Part shown: positions 33,547 through 43,584 of the stretch, piece by piece
Layout of the letters: every line of letters begins with the position of its first letter
Numbering within the stretch: the stretch's first letter is position 1
Origin: SB25 sp050180705
GTDB taxonomy: Bacteria; Bacteroidota; Bacteroidia; Bacteroidales; Tenuifilaceae
NCBI GenBank assembly: GCA_050180705.1
Contig: JBFXDX010000004.1
Coordinates: forward strand, 62,001 to 126,000
Direction: 5' to 3'
Length of the DNA stretch: 64,000 nucleotides
Notes under the pieces: generated by a model
Told to the model about the DNA's origin: nothing
Databases searched by the model: none
Seen by the model: the letters and a program-made list of their open reading frames with translations, nothing else
Program-made: the position numbers and the translations under genes

Positions 33547-33987
33547 CTAAAATACATCGGGAAACCAAATTATTCCTTCCTCTGTTTCAACCTCATTAAA
33601 TATTGGACTTGCGGCTTCCTGCGTAGCTCGCAACCCCTTAATGATAAGCGCTTTTTTGTCTTTAACTACATCCTTAGTGCAGAACTGGATAAATAATTCA
33701 AAATCTTTAAACTCCTTAGTAGGCTCACTATCTGTAGAAAAATAGAAAACAACCTTTGGCACTTCATTACCAATATTTTCTGGATAGTCGGTTAATACAA
33801 TCGTATCAACATCTATCACTTTGTAATTCAGCAAACCACTTGCTGAAGGATTCTGATTCTCGACAAAGAAAAACATATTACGATTGTCGCGAACCACCAA
33901 GTGTGCGGTTACTAACTTAAACCCATTAGATAACTCATTTGCGTAACATCTAAGAAATACGCGAGCATTTTCATCAGTCATAGTCAA
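33547..33987 (-). CDS. Unknown protein upstream of the TPR kinase
   Basis: I do not recognise this 146-residue soluble protein. It lacks a signal peptide and membrane helix and appears alpha/beta with aromatic-rich strands (MFFFVENQN, KVVFYFSTD, FELFIQFC) and a C-terminal GIIWFPDVF. It lies 49 bp before the TPR kinase gene on the same strand and may be co-transcribed with it. Confidence 0.6.
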   Translation of the reverse strand: MTMTDENARVFLRCYANELSNGFKLVTAHLVVRDNRNMFFFVENQNPSASGLLNYKVIDVDTIVLTDYPENIGNEVPKVVFYFSTDSEPTKEFKDFELFIQFCTKDVVKDKKALIIKGLRATQEAASPIFNEVETEEGIIWFPDVF

Positions 33988-34405
33988 AAAGTTTTAAGGT
34001 AAAAAATTTCATTTGTAAATTGTTATAGCTATAAATATATACATTTTTTAAGCAAATACAAATACATGAGACACACGCTTAAATTAAAATTGTTTTGAAT
34101 TCTGCATTATCGTTATAAAAAACATCAATATAAGTAAACAATTATTGACAATAATCTTATTCCATTCTTTTGGCATTTTATACCATGTAAACGCTATCTA
34201 ATAGACATTTTTAAGACAAGCATAAAATATTGAAATAATATTGTTTAGAAAATTAATCGTTAACAAAGATCTATCTATAATTTAAAGAAAGGAGGAAGTA
34301 TAATTACAGCAAAACATCATTCTAGAATTTGTAACGCCAAAGATTAACAACATTAAAACATTCTTTCAAAACATTCTTCAACTACATTATTTAAGGAGGT
34401 TCATC
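33988..34405. promoter_or_regulatory. AT-rich divergent intergenic region
   Basis: This is 418 bp of very AT-rich DNA between divergent genes. It contains the perfect inverted repeat ATTATTG-A-CAATAAT (34141-34155), a first purine-rich GGAGG block near 34291-34295, and a strong Shine-Dalgarno AAGGAGGT at 34393-34400, 5 bp before the ATG of the 483-residue protein. The long leader and good ribosome site set this gene apart from its neighbours. No TAnnTTTG pair was found. Confidence 0.45.
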
Positions 34406-35857
34406 ATGGAAAAAACAAATGAAGCAGTTGCTAGCGCTGCTATTAAAACGCAAAGCGACTTATCAACTAATGCAATTATTGATAGTCTAAAGGAACAAGC
34501 CAATGCTATTCTTTCGTCGGTGTTGGGATCAACACCTCTCCAAAGCTTTAGTATTGGACAACTTGGTAACATTCCCTACTACTGGAAAAACCCAAGCAAT
34601 TTCAACTTTAACTCGAAAACCTACAAATGGATAAGCCGTAATTTAAAGGCGAATGCGAATCCTTTACAGCAAGATGAAGATTTCGTAAATTACTACATCG
34701 ATGCTTTAAGCAAAGTCAACTTTTCGTTGTCACAAGCCGATACTCAGAAACTCAACAAGGCTAAAGATAATGCAACAAACCAACAACTTGCATTGCTAAC
34801 TGTATGGGAAGAGGCATTTGGTGGCTTTCCCGAAGGCAAGGGTCAAAAGATTGATAACATCTGTACAGAAATTGCAACAAAATGGGCCGATCCTCCAACA
34901 ACTCTAACCAAAATAAAAAATGCAGTAAATCCCAATGCAGTATTAAATAATATTCCTGCATCAGGAGAAACTGTGGCTCCAATTTTCTTTAACTGGCTTA
35001 ATGCAATTGGTGACTCTGTGTCGTTACAAAACAACGTAACAATGAATAATGCCTACCTCGCTAAGGCTCTTGCTGCTGCACAATCGCCCGATGGTGACAA
35101 TGGAGGATTAACTCTTGATAATAATTTAATTGCACCTTCATTTCAGGTAGCAACACCTGTAAATGATATACTGAATGGATTAAAAAACACATCAACTCAA
35201 ATTCAGATATCAATGAATGTATCTCGATATTCAGACAATGAGTATCAAGTAAGTGTAAATGGAAGTACAGGATTCAGAATTCCTATAATGGATTTCTTCA
35301 CACTTGGAATTGGGGCTAAAACCAACTACTTTAGCAGCAATATTGCACAATCATCCAACCAAACAACCATTAAAATGACCTTTACAGGTATCACTTTGAT
35401 GAATTTTGGCCCGGATTCTTTCTCGGAATCGATTCTAAAGAACTGGTACTGGATGAAACCTATTACTGATGCTATTAAAAATGCAGATAGTGATGTTTCT
35501 GGTTTCAAGTTCTCTCCAAAACCACAAATAGACTTCTCGAAGAATGGTCCGTTTGGATTTTTGATGGGTGTGGCTATAAGCAATTATCCCAATGTTGAGA
35601 TTACTGTTAAGAGTTCTAACTATCAGGAAATGGTTACCACTTTTGAGCAAGAAGCCTCTGTAAAACTCAGTTTTCTGGGAATTCCACTAGGAAAAGGAAG
35701 CGAGTCGACTTACTCAAAATCTGTAAAAACTGATGCATCAAGTTCTACTATTGTGATAACTCTAAATCCACCTGCAGATATGGTTGCAGGAGCATCCGTG
35801 GACTCTGTTGGATGGGTTATTGGTGTTCAACCAAATTATCCCACTAGCAATAGTTAA
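34406..35857 (+). CDS. Orphan 483-residue protein, unknown function
   Basis: I cannot place this protein. It has no signal peptide or membrane helix. Residues 1-215 are mainly helical with Asn- and Ala-rich segments. Residues 250-483 look beta-rich, with alternating polar and hydrophobic residues and many Ser, Thr and Asn (TQIQISMNVSRYS, SNQTTIKMTFTGITLMNFG, SSSTIVITLNPP). A helical half followed by a Ser/Thr-rich beta half is compatible with a pore-forming toxin or a cytosolic structural protein, but no motif proves either. The exceptional AAGGAGGT ribosome site suggests high expression. A strong terminator follows. Confidence 0.75.
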   Translation: MEKTNEAVASAAIKTQSDLSTNAIIDSLKEQANAILSSVLGSTPLQSFSIGQLGNIPYYWKNPSNFNFNSKTYKWISRNLKANANPLQQDEDFVNYYIDALSKVNFSLSQADTQKLNKAKDNATNQQLALLTVWEEAFGGFPEGKGQKIDNICTEIATKWADPPTTLTKIKNAVNPNAVLNNIPASGETVAPIFFNWLNAIGDSVSLQNNVTMNNAYLAKALAAAQSPDGDNGGLTLDNNLIAPSFQVATPVNDILNGLKNTSTQIQISMNVSRYSDNEYQVSVNGSTGFRIPIMDFFTLGIGAKTNYFSSNIAQSSNQTTIKMTFTGITLMNFGPDSFSESILKNWYWMKPITDAIKNADSDVSGFKFSPKPQIDFSKNGPFGFLMGVAISNYPNVEITVKSSNYQEMVTTFEQEASVKLSFLGIPLGKGSESTYSKSVKTDASSSTIVITLNPPADMVAGASVDSVGWVIGVQPNYPTSNS

Positions 35858-35887
35858 CTAAAAATATTCTACATAAATAATTGTCAG

Positions 35888-35920
35888 AAATCTGCGGGAA
35901 AATTTCCCGCAGATTTTTTT
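35888..35920. terminator. Bidirectional terminator between convergent genes
   Basis: Long stem AAATCTGCGGGAAA/TTTCCCGCAGATTT followed by T on the plus strand, between the orphan gene and the M1 peptidase gene. Confidence 0.92.
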
Positions 35921-35930
35921 CTAATCAATA

Positions 35931-37805
35931 TTAGTTCGAACTCGCAGTATTGTTCTCTAAGAATGCATCTGGAATATTCATATCACCCAAATCTACTCTT
36001 TGTATAGACTTTCTAAAACTCTTCTTAAAACTCCATTCTTTAGCATTTTTCCACACCAATGCACTTTCAGAAACTGTTTCGGTAGAATTATCGGAGAAAG
36101 TAAATGTCAACTTAATGGGAACAGGGAATTTTCCCTTTTTAGTAACGCTTAACGCAATATCTCCGCCTTTAATCACAACATTTTCCAACGCTAAATCGGC
36201 ATAGCCAAATTCATAAAACCATGGATTCCAGAACCAGCCCCAATCTTGTCCTGTAACCGAGTTTAAGGTTAAAGCCAAATCTGTCGGAGTTGGGTGCTTG
36301 CTTTCCCATCGGTGCACATACTCCTGAATTACCTTTCGGAACATATCGGCGCCAAGCATGTCGTGCAACAAATAGAAGCCAATTGCCGAACGTCCATAGT
36401 TTTGCATAAAATAGGTGGCTCCATTAAGCTGCGTTGTTGGAACTGATAATGGTATATCAAAATTTGTCCCCATATTTCGTTGACTAAATGCGTTTATGTA
36501 ATAATGGGGATTATTATTTCCATATTCAACCTCAATTTCCTTTGGAATGTAAGTTATCAACCCCTCATCAATCCAACCATACAGAATTTCGTTAGTTCCC
36601 ACCATAAATGGGAAATAGCTATGGCTAACCTCATGCGAGGTCACAAAAACCTCAAAGTTTTTTACATCCGAGGGCTCGTCATTACACATCATAGGAAACT
36701 CCATGCCATCGTGTCCTTCCCAAACAGTATTGTGAGGGTAAGGGTAAGGAACACCAATTAAATCGGTAGATAGACGTTCAATTGTTCTGCGCACAATTTC
36801 GGCCACACCCTCTCCTGCTTTGGAATCTATTTTATATACATGATTTGCCATTGCCCTGCGCTTAGTTGCATGATCGACCATAACACTGGTTCCATCCCAT
36901 ATATAATGATTGCTTACCCCAAACGCAAAATCGGAAACATTATCGGCCTTAAAATGCCACTTGCTATTGGTTGCAGTACGTAACACCTTCGCATTTCGGT
37001 AATCATCAGGAGTGATTATCCCAATAACGCTATCGGACTTTTTTGCTGTTGCAATTCTGTTATTTATATCGTCGGTAAACAGTTCGTTTGAGTTTTGAAG
37101 TTCGCCAGTTGCCCAAGCAATGAATCCCTTTGGAAGCGATAATTCCACATCGAAATTGCCATACTCGTTATAAAATTCGTATAAGCCATTGTATGGCTCT
37201 CGACTCCAACCGTAAATATCGTCGTAAACTGCAACTTGCGGATACCAATACGCCACAAAATAAGAGGTTGAGTCATATCGCCCCATACGAATTAAGGTTT
37301 TATTGGGCAAATTTACCTTCCAGCTAACCTCCATTTTTAATCCAGATTTAGGGCTTAATTTCGATGGAATAGGAACAATCATATTTGTTTCCTGAGTCCT
37401 TAACTTACTTTTATCGATATCAATCCCATCAATTTTGACTTGATTGATCTCAACTCCTGAGTTTATATCACTGGGATCAATCTCTCCTTGACGCATGGCC
37501 TCTGGCTTATATATATTCTGGTATAATCGAACAATTAGAAATCCTAAGGTATCTGGACTATTATTTTGAAAAGACACAACCTCACTTCCATCCAAAACAC
37601 CTGTTCTGGGATTGAAATTGGCCTTAATTGAGTAATCAACCCTATTCTGAAAATACGTTGGTCCAGATTTGCCATCCAAACTGCGGGTACCCCGCGCAAT
37701 GGCTCGCTGAACGTTAACAGGTATAAGCAAATCTGTTTGCTGGGCAATTACACCAGTAGCAACTAATAGAAACATCAATCCGAGCAGGAATCTTTTTGTT
37801 CTCAT
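35931..37805 (-). CDS. M1 family aminopeptidase-like metallopeptidase, secreted
   Basis: This 624-residue protein has a signal peptide (LGLMFLLVATGVIA then QQ). The zinc site is SHEVSHSYF (HExxH) with the third ligand Glu 18 residues on, in GWIDEGL. The exopeptidase motif is GMEFP in place of GAMEN, as in several Bacteroidota M1 proteins, so aminopeptidase activity is likely but not certain. It probably trims peptides in the periplasm or outside. It is the first of its direction here and shares a terminator with the orphan gene. Confidence 0.92.
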   Translation of the reverse strand: MRTKRFLLGLMFLLVATGVIAQQTDLLIPVNVQRAIARGTRSLDGKSGPTYFQNRVDYSIKANFNPRTGVLDGSEVVSFQNNSPDTLGFLIVRLYQNIYKPEAMRQGEIDPSDINSGVEINQVKIDGIDIDKSKLRTQETNMIVPIPSKLSPKSGLKMEVSWKVNLPNKTLIRMGRYDSTSYFVAYWYPQVAVYDDIYGWSREPYNGLYEFYNEYGNFDVELSLPKGFIAWATGELQNSNELFTDDINNRIATAKKSDSVIGIITPDDYRNAKVLRTATNSKWHFKADNVSDFAFGVSNHYIWDGTSVMVDHATKRRAMANHVYKIDSKAGEGVAEIVRRTIERLSTDLIGVPYPYPHNTVWEGHDGMEFPMMCNDEPSDVKNFEVFVTSHEVSHSYFPFMVGTNEILYGWIDEGLITYIPKEIEVEYGNNNPHYYINAFSQRNMGTNFDIPLSVPTTQLNGATYFMQNYGRSAIGFYLLHDMLGADMFRKVIQEYVHRWESKHPTPTDLALTLNSVTGQDWGWFWNPWFYEFGYADLALENVVIKGGDIALSVTKKGKFPVPIKLTFTFSDNSTETVSESALVWKNAKEWSFKKSFRKSIQRVDLGDMNIPDAFLENNTASSN

Positions 37806-37974
37806 GGCAATTTTGAATTAAATTTTCGAAAAGCATTTATAACGTTGGCTCAAATCGGAAATATCCAACGAAACCTACTATTAGAAAACTTTTACTATAA
37901 AAGGTTTAAGAGATGATTTTCGGATATTTACATTCACACTATTGCCTATGAACATCTATTGAAGATCAAAAAAA

Positions 37975-38853
37975 CTAAATGATCTTCTTTCGCCTAAACC
38001 AAATATAGGTTATACCTGAAATTACAATCATTAAAACCAAAACCATAAAATAGCCATTATGCCATCTCAACTCAGGCATAAACTCGAAATTCATACCGTA
38101 AAGGCCTGCTATAAATGTAAGCGGTAAAAAGAATGCGGAAAAAATAGTGAGTAACTTCATAACATCGTTACTCTTTTTGGCTGTAATGGAAAGATAGGTA
38201 TTCAGTATGGTGTTAGCATCTTCTATCACCTCATCGTAATGCAATACATAATTTAGAGTTGTTTCCTTTAGATCCTGAAGCTGCGAATTTAACTCGGGCT
38301 TTATCTCAAACTGATTCAATACATTCTGCGTTAACTGCAAAACCTTCTTAGCAATACGAGCCCTCGATTTTTGATAGTATAGAGACTCCTCCGAGATAGA
38401 CTTTCCGTTCTTCAGGAAAATAATCTGCTCAAACTCGTCCATTTTGTCACTCTGTGCCTGTAACGGTTTTTCGAAGGTAAACAGCATATCATCCATGATG
38501 TCGAGCATTAACTCCTGGCTACAAAAATAACTCTGCTTACGATTACTCAGAAATTCAAATTTTGGTCGATGAATAGTTATTAGCCTTTCATCGTTAATGA
38601 AGAATGCTATTTTGCTGGAAATATCGCTTACTGTAGTAACATCGGCCAAATGATGAGCCGAATATGCCCTTAAAATGATAAATGTATAATTACTTATTCT
38701 TTCGATTTTAGGTAAATGCCCATGCTCAATACTATCTTCCAATAAATTGAAATCGATATTGAAGGGTTGGGTAACCTCCCTTAATTCCTCATGTGTCGAT
38801 TTTTCGATATCGATCCACTCAAAATTTCCAAATTTTCTTACCGTTTTGCTCAT
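37975..38853 (-). CDS. corA: CorA-family magnesium/metal transporter
   Basis: This 292-residue protein has a cytosolic alpha/beta N-domain, a long stalk helix and two C-terminal membrane helices (LLTIFSAFFLPLTFIAGLYGMNF and GYFMVLVLMIVISGITYIWF). The pore signature YGMNFEFMPEL is intact. It should form a pentameric Mg2+ (or Co2+/Ni2+) channel. It is 18 bp from the next gene upstream and may be transcribed with it. Confidence 0.95.
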   Translation of the reverse strand: MSKTVRKFGNFEWIDIEKSTHEELREVTQPFNIDFNLLEDSIEHGHLPKIERISNYTFIILRAYSAHHLADVTTVSDISSKIAFFINDERLITIHRPKFEFLSNRKQSYFCSQELMLDIMDDMLFTFEKPLQAQSDKMDEFEQIIFLKNGKSISEESLYYQKSRARIAKKVLQLTQNVLNQFEIKPELNSQLQDLKETTLNYVLHYDEVIEDANTILNTYLSITAKKSNDVMKLLTIFSAFFLPLTFIAGLYGMNFEFMPELRWHNGYFMVLVLMIVISGITYIWFRRKKII

Positions 38854-38871
38854 ATCTGCTTTAAAATACTT

Positions 38872-39471
38872 TTATCTTGCCATTTCCCTAATTTCATCGA
38901 AACCATCCATTACATTTTTAATCATCAACAACCGTTGATTTATATTTATCAATCGAGTTTTTAAATTCATATTTTTTACAATTGCTAATTCCTCATTTGT
39001 CAGTAAAGAATACTTTTTCATCACCTCTATTTTTGTTACCACAAACGATATTGCCTGAAGAATATTTTCGTACACAAAACTACTCTTGGTCTTTATCTCG
39101 TCACCCTTATTCGATGTTTTAATCAATTCCTGTCCCCTATTGCTGATTTTACCACGTTTCTTCAACTTTTCATATAACTCAATATTCTTATTTTCGTCGG
39201 ATTTGTAGAAAACGCTCTCCAAAATATCGGTTTGCAATAACTTTAGAATTGTTTTTATCTGAAAATCGTTGGCTTTCGTATTACTAAATTTATCAAAATT
39301 AACAGTTTTCAGTACCTCAAGGTTATTCACAATCTCAATGTAAAGCAACCTAAGATAAACCGTAGTATCCTGCTTAATTCGTTGGTATTTTTCTATTTTT
39401 CCAATTACAGTTTCAATAAAATCCAAAGACTTTTTGCCAACATCTACACTTGCCTCTATTGTATCTATCAT
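38872..39471 (-). CDS. Unknown helical protein upstream of corA
   Basis: This is about 199 residues from the ATG at 39471; a start 13 codons upstream (39510) is possible but adds an unlikely N-terminus. The protein is almost entirely alpha-helical, Lys/Asn/Glu-rich and without signal or membrane segment (for example KSLDFIETVIGKIEKYQRIK). I do not recognise it. It lies 18 bp before corA on the same strand, so the two may be one transcript. Confidence 0.6.
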   Translation of the reverse strand: MIDTIEASVDVGKKSLDFIETVIGKIEKYQRIKQDTTVYLRLLYIEIVNNLEVLKTVNFDKFSNTKANDFQIKTILKLLQTDILESVFYKSDENKNIELYEKLKKRGKISNRGQELIKTSNKGDEIKTKSSFVYENILQAISFVVTKIEVMKKYSLLTNEELAIVKNMNLKTRLININQRLLMIKNVMDGFDEIREMAR

Positions 39472-39623
39472 GGGATATTCGTTTTTAATAGTAAAAATAA
39501 AAGTACACAATAAAACTGTTAAATTTCAGTTAAGTACAAATAAATAATGCTAAATTGTTACAAATATTGATATTTTTATATTACAAACGTTACAATTATA
39601 ACCAACACCCTAAAATCTATAAC

Positions 39624-42551
39624 ATGAATAAATCTAAAATTTTATGTTTATTGCTAGCGGCAACACTTGCAGCATGTTCAGGCAATAAGTATCAGAAAAA
39701 AAACGTGAAGGACAGCAATGGCTATTCCTATGAATCGATTAGTAACGACCCTGCCGATCTTCGAATTTACACTCTCGATAATGGGTTAAAAGTTTACCTT
39801 TCGCCCAATCACAACGAACCACGTGTAATGGGGGTTATCGGTGTTAGGGCTGGATCGACCAGCGAACCATTAGAAACCACCGGATTGGCCCATTACATGG
39901 AGCATATCATGTTCAAAGGAACTAGTTCATTCGGTACTACCAACTGGGAAAAGGAAAAACCTTTACTCGATTCAATCTCGAACCTATTCGAGGTTTACAG
40001 AAATGAAACCGATGAAGCAAAACGTAAGGCTATCTATGCCAACATAGACAAACTTTCTGTAGAAGCATCCACGTATGCAATTCCTAACGAATACGATAAA
40101 ATGACCTCGGAAATTGGCGCCCGCTATACTAATGCTTTTACATCTTATGATCGTACTGCATACATCAACGATGTACCATCCAGTGAACTCAAAAAATGGA
40201 TAAACCTTGAGTACAACCGCTTTGGCGATATCGCTTTAAGACTTTTCCATACCGAGCTTGAAACGGTTTACGAAGAATTCAACATGTACCAAGATAGGGA
40301 TGAGATGAGAGCCGATGTTGCATTGCAAAGTTCACTGTTTCCGACAAATCCTCTTGGTCACGATGTAATTGGGTATCCATCGCATCTTAAAAATCCTTCG
40401 ATGGTAAACATCTTAAAATTTAAGGATACCTGGTATGTTCCTAACAACATGGTTATTTGCCTTTCGGGTGATTTTAATTCGGAGCAAGTCATTAAGATGA
40501 TTGACGAAACCTTCGGTAAAATGCAGTCGAAACCACTGCCAACTATTGATAAAATAGCAGAGAAACCAATTGAAAAACCAATTGAAAAGGAGGTATTTGG
40601 TCCCGATGCCGAAAGCCTTTCCATGGCTTACAGATGCGATAATAACACCCCTGAGGATAGAAAAATGTTTTATTTGCTTGGTAGAATTCTTTATAACGGA
40701 ACTGCCGGATTAATTGATATTGATTTATTACAGGATCAGAAAGTGCTAGAGGCTTATGCATACTCAAATTTCATTAACGATTACGGCACCCTTACAATCT
40801 ACGCAAAACCAAAAAATGACCAAACACTCGAGCAGGTAAAAGACGAAATTCTGATGGAGATTGATAAACTAAAAAAAGGAGATTTCCCAGACTGGATGCC
40901 TACTGCTATTGCAAATCAAAGTCGTCTTTCGTCACTTCGCGGACTTGAGCAAAACTGGCGAGTTTATAGCTACTTAAATGCATTTATTCAAAAGCGCGAT
41001 TGGAGCGATATCCTATCTTTTCCCGATGAAGTTGAAAAGGTAACCAAGCAACAAATAGTTGACTATGCAAATAAATTATTAGGCAATAATTACGTTGCCG
41101 TTTACAAACGTAGAGGCGAAGCAAAGGATCTCGTTAAGGTAAATAAGCCTAAAATCACCCCAATTACAATTAACAGAACAGACCGAAGTAAATTCTACGA
41201 AGATTGGTTGAAGATTCCTGCAGACTCTGTTAAACCCGAATTTATTGATTATGCTAATGCATTTGAATCTATTCCTGTAAAAGAAGGCATCGATTTAAGC
41301 TATATCCAAAATAAGAAAAGTGAACTTTTCACCAATTACTACATTGTAGATTTTGGTAAAAACCATAACATCAAGGCACCTATTGCAATCAATTACTTAC
41401 CATATATCGGAACAAAAAAACACTCTGCAGCCGATCTTAAACGCGAACTATTTCGCTATGGATTAAGCACCTATGTTTACAGTGGCAATAGAAGATCGTG
41501 GGTTTACATTTCGGGCTTAAATAGGAACCATGAAAAAGGTTTAGAATTGATGGAAGAAATTCTTAACGAGTCGGAACCCGATACCGCCGCATTCAGAAAA
41601 TATGCCGAGCGTGTAATAAAAGACCGAAATGATGCAAAACTAAACCAGGATAGAATTCTTTGGGATGGAATGTGGAACTATGCAGTTTACGGAGCCAAAT
41701 CGCCATTTAACGATATAGTTACAAACGATGAATTAAGGAACATAAACCCAAAAGAACTTACTGATCTAGCGCAGACTCTAACCTCTTATCCGCATAAGGT
41801 ACTTTACTGTGGACCAAGCAATAAAGACAATGTAAAAGATGCTATTCTGAAATATCATAAAACGCCCGAAACTCTCACTGAAATCCCAGCAGAAAAGGAT
41901 TATCCCGAACTCGACACAAAAGGGAAACAAGTTCTTCTTGTTGATTATGATATGTCGCAGGTAAATCTTATTCTCCTTTCAAAAGGTGTTCCTTTCTCCG
42001 AGGACGTTTACGTTAAATCGAATCTATTTAATCAATACTTTGGAAATTCAATGTCATCAATTGTATTCCAAGAAATTAGAGAAGCGCAGGGCATGTCGTA
42101 CTCAGCATGGTTAGGCTATAACTCTCCTTCGAAGAAAGACAACTCATTCTACTTAACAGGATTCATAGGAACCCAGCCCGATAAGTTAGATGGAGCTTCA
42201 GCTACAATTGAACGGCTACTAAACAACATGGTTGAAAACGACAAATCCTTGGAAATATCGCGTAAAGCTATTATAAACACAATTGCGTCGGAACGAATCC
42301 AAAACGAACAACTATTCTTCAGCTGGTTGCGTTATAAAGATTTAGGGATTAACCACGATATTAGAAAGGATCTTTACGAAGCGGCTAAGAATGGGACAAT
42401 GGATGATTTAAAAGCATTTTTCGACGGTTACATCAAAAGCAAACCATACACATATCTAATCATTGGAAACACAAAAGCCATCGATAAGAAAATCTTGAAC
42501 AAGATGGGCGAGGTGAAAATGGTTAACTTAGAAGAACTCTTTGGTTACTAA
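39624..42551 (+). CDS. M16 family zinc peptidase, lipoprotein
   Basis: This is 975 residues from the ATG at 39624, which gives a lipoprotein signal (LLLAATLAAC, lipidated Cys18); an upstream ATG at 39555 adds a poor N-terminus. The zinc motif HYMEH (His90, Glu93, His94) lies in GLAHYMEHIMFKGTS, and TVYEEFNMY may hold the distal Glu. The C-terminal half is a second M16 module without HxxEH, with FQEIREAQGMSYSAW. This two-module layout matches insulinase/pitrilysin-like outer-membrane-anchored peptidases. Confidence 0.93.
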   Translation: MNKSKILCLLLAATLAACSGNKYQKKNVKDSNGYSYESISNDPADLRIYTLDNGLKVYLSPNHNEPRVMGVIGVRAGSTSEPLETTGLAHYMEHIMFKGTSSFGTTNWEKEKPLLDSISNLFEVYRNETDEAKRKAIYANIDKLSVEASTYAIPNEYDKMTSEIGARYTNAFTSYDRTAYINDVPSSELKKWINLEYNRFGDIALRLFHTELETVYEEFNMYQDRDEMRADVALQSSLFPTNPLGHDVIGYPSHLKNPSMVNILKFKDTWYVPNNMVICLSGDFNSEQVIKMIDETFGKMQSKPLPTIDKIAEKPIEKPIEKEVFGPDAESLSMAYRCDNNTPEDRKMFYLLGRILYNGTAGLIDIDLLQDQKVLEAYAYSNFINDYGTLTIYAKPKNDQTLEQVKDEILMEIDKLKKGDFPDWMPTAIANQSRLSSLRGLEQNWRVYSYLNAFIQKRDWSDILSFPDEVEKVTKQQIVDYANKLLGNNYVAVYKRRGEAKDLVKVNKPKITPITINRTDRSKFYEDWLKIPADSVKPEFIDYANAFESIPVKEGIDLSYIQNKKSELFTNYYIVDFGKNHNIKAPIAINYLPYIGTKKHSAADLKRELFRYGLSTYVYSGNRRSWVYISGLNRNHEKGLELMEEILNESEPDTAAFRKYAERVIKDRNDAKLNQDRILWDGMWNYAVYGAKSPFNDIVTNDELRNINPKELTDLAQTLTSYPHKVLYCGPSNKDNVKDAILKYHKTPETLTEIPAEKDYPELDTKGKQVLLVDYDMSQVNLILLSKGVPFSEDVYVKSNLFNQYFGNSMSSIVFQEIREAQGMSYSAWLGYNSPSKKDNSFYLTGFIGTQPDKLDGASATIERLLNNMVENDKSLEISRKAIINTIASERIQNEQLFFSWLRYKDLGINHDIRKDLYEAAKNGTMDDLKAFFDGYIKSKPYTYLIIGNTKAIDKKILNKMGEVKMVNLEELFGY

Positions 42552-42560
42552 CAGTTATAC

Positions 42561-42591
42561 ACAAAAAACACCCTAATTGGGTGTTTTTTGT
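42561..42591. terminator. Bidirectional terminator between convergent genes
   Basis: Perfect 13-bp stem ACAAAAAACACCC/GGGTGTTTTTTGT with a 5-nt loop, between the M16 gene and the RDD gene. Confidence 0.9.
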
Positions 42592-42592
42592 G

Positions 42593-43198
42593 CTATGATT
42601 TTTTGCTAACATCAATAACCCTTGTTTTTGATAAAGTATCGTGCCAACCTATTGCATTATCACCTAAAAATGAAAACGGTTCAAACGGTATAAAGCGGCA
42701 AACCGATCGTAACAATAGTCGACCATAACTTGGAGTATTGCCGTTCTCATCTACCACCTTTGTGCCTGTAATGTATTTGGCTACTGTTCTCCCTGCAATA
42801 AACTCAAATGTTGAGTAGTAAATCATGCCTGCAATATAGGCTATAATGTAATTAAATAATTTATTTCCCTCCGTAAATAAATACAATAACGATGGAGCAA
42901 CGATAGACACTATAATTGCGAAAAAAAAGGCAAAAACAAAGGTGAAAATCCAGTAGCAAACCATGTCGATTAAATAATTAGCAAATCGCTTTCCAGAACT
43001 TGCAGTATTGAGAATCACATAATTTTTCTGCATATTTTCTTCCAACTGTTGCTTAAGAACTTCAACCTCGTCATAGCTCTTACAATGCTCATCAAAATCG
43101 GCAATCCTATCGGTAATGCTGCAAATAATGCCAATTTTAGGATCGAATTTCTGATTCTTACAAACCTTACAAAATGTCAACTGTTCGTCGCGTGTCAT
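42593..43198 (-). CDS. RDD-family membrane protein with N-terminal zinc-type motif
   Basis: This 201-residue protein starts with FCKVCKNQKFDPKIGIIC and CKSYD, a Cys-rich motif frequent at the N-terminus of small Bacteroidota membrane proteins. Then comes an RDD domain with helices near residues 80-105, 112-135 and a C-terminal segment (GRTVAKYITGTKVVDENG, LLLRSVCRFIPF). RDD proteins may act as transporters or antiporters; the role here is unknown. The next gene ends 7 bp upstream on the same strand. Confidence 0.8.
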   Translation of the reverse strand: MTRDEQLTFCKVCKNQKFDPKIGIICSITDRIADFDEHCKSYDEVEVLKQQLEENMQKNYVILNTASSGKRFANYLIDMVCYWIFTFVFAFFFAIIVSIVAPSLLYLFTEGNKLFNYIIAYIAGMIYYSTFEFIAGRTVAKYITGTKVVDENGNTPSYGRLLLRSVCRFIPFEPFSFLGDNAIGWHDTLSKTRVIDVSKKS

Positions 43199-43205
43199 AG
43201 ATATA

Positions 43206-43532
43206 TTAGTTTTTTCTGTTGTTTATTCTATCAATTAAAAATCCTAATAAACTCCCAAGAATTATAGTAAAAGTCGATATTGGTATAAGCACCATTAAAT
43301 CGTGCCATCCTACTATTATTGCACATGGCAATGCTACCAAAACTGCAACCAATAAGCCTTTTAATGCTGGATGCATTTTAAAATCAACCGCAGAAATAAG
43401 CAAGCCAACAGCAATCCATAAACTAAACGCCGACAAATTTGCGTCCCATGTTAGCCCCTGAATAACCATTGGAGTCACATCAATAAATCCTGCAATAGCA
43501 CCAAGCGCTAAGCCAACTATATATTTCTTCAT
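43206..43532 (-). CDS. Small membrane protein, unknown function
   Basis: This 108-residue protein has four hydrophobic stretches (about residues 4-24, 37-52, 60-75 and 80-101) and a short basic C-terminus. I do not recognise a family. It probably shares a transcript with the RDD gene, 7 bp downstream. Confidence 0.65.
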   Translation of the reverse strand: MKKYIVGLALGAIAGFIDVTPMVIQGLTWDANLSAFSLWIAVGLLISAVDFKMHPALKGLLVAVLVALPCAIIVGWHDLMVLIPISTFTIILGSLLGFLIDRINNRKN

Positions 43533-43584
43533 TCAAGTAATGATTAAAGGATTCGTTCACCTATTAAACTTTCTAGGTGTAAAA

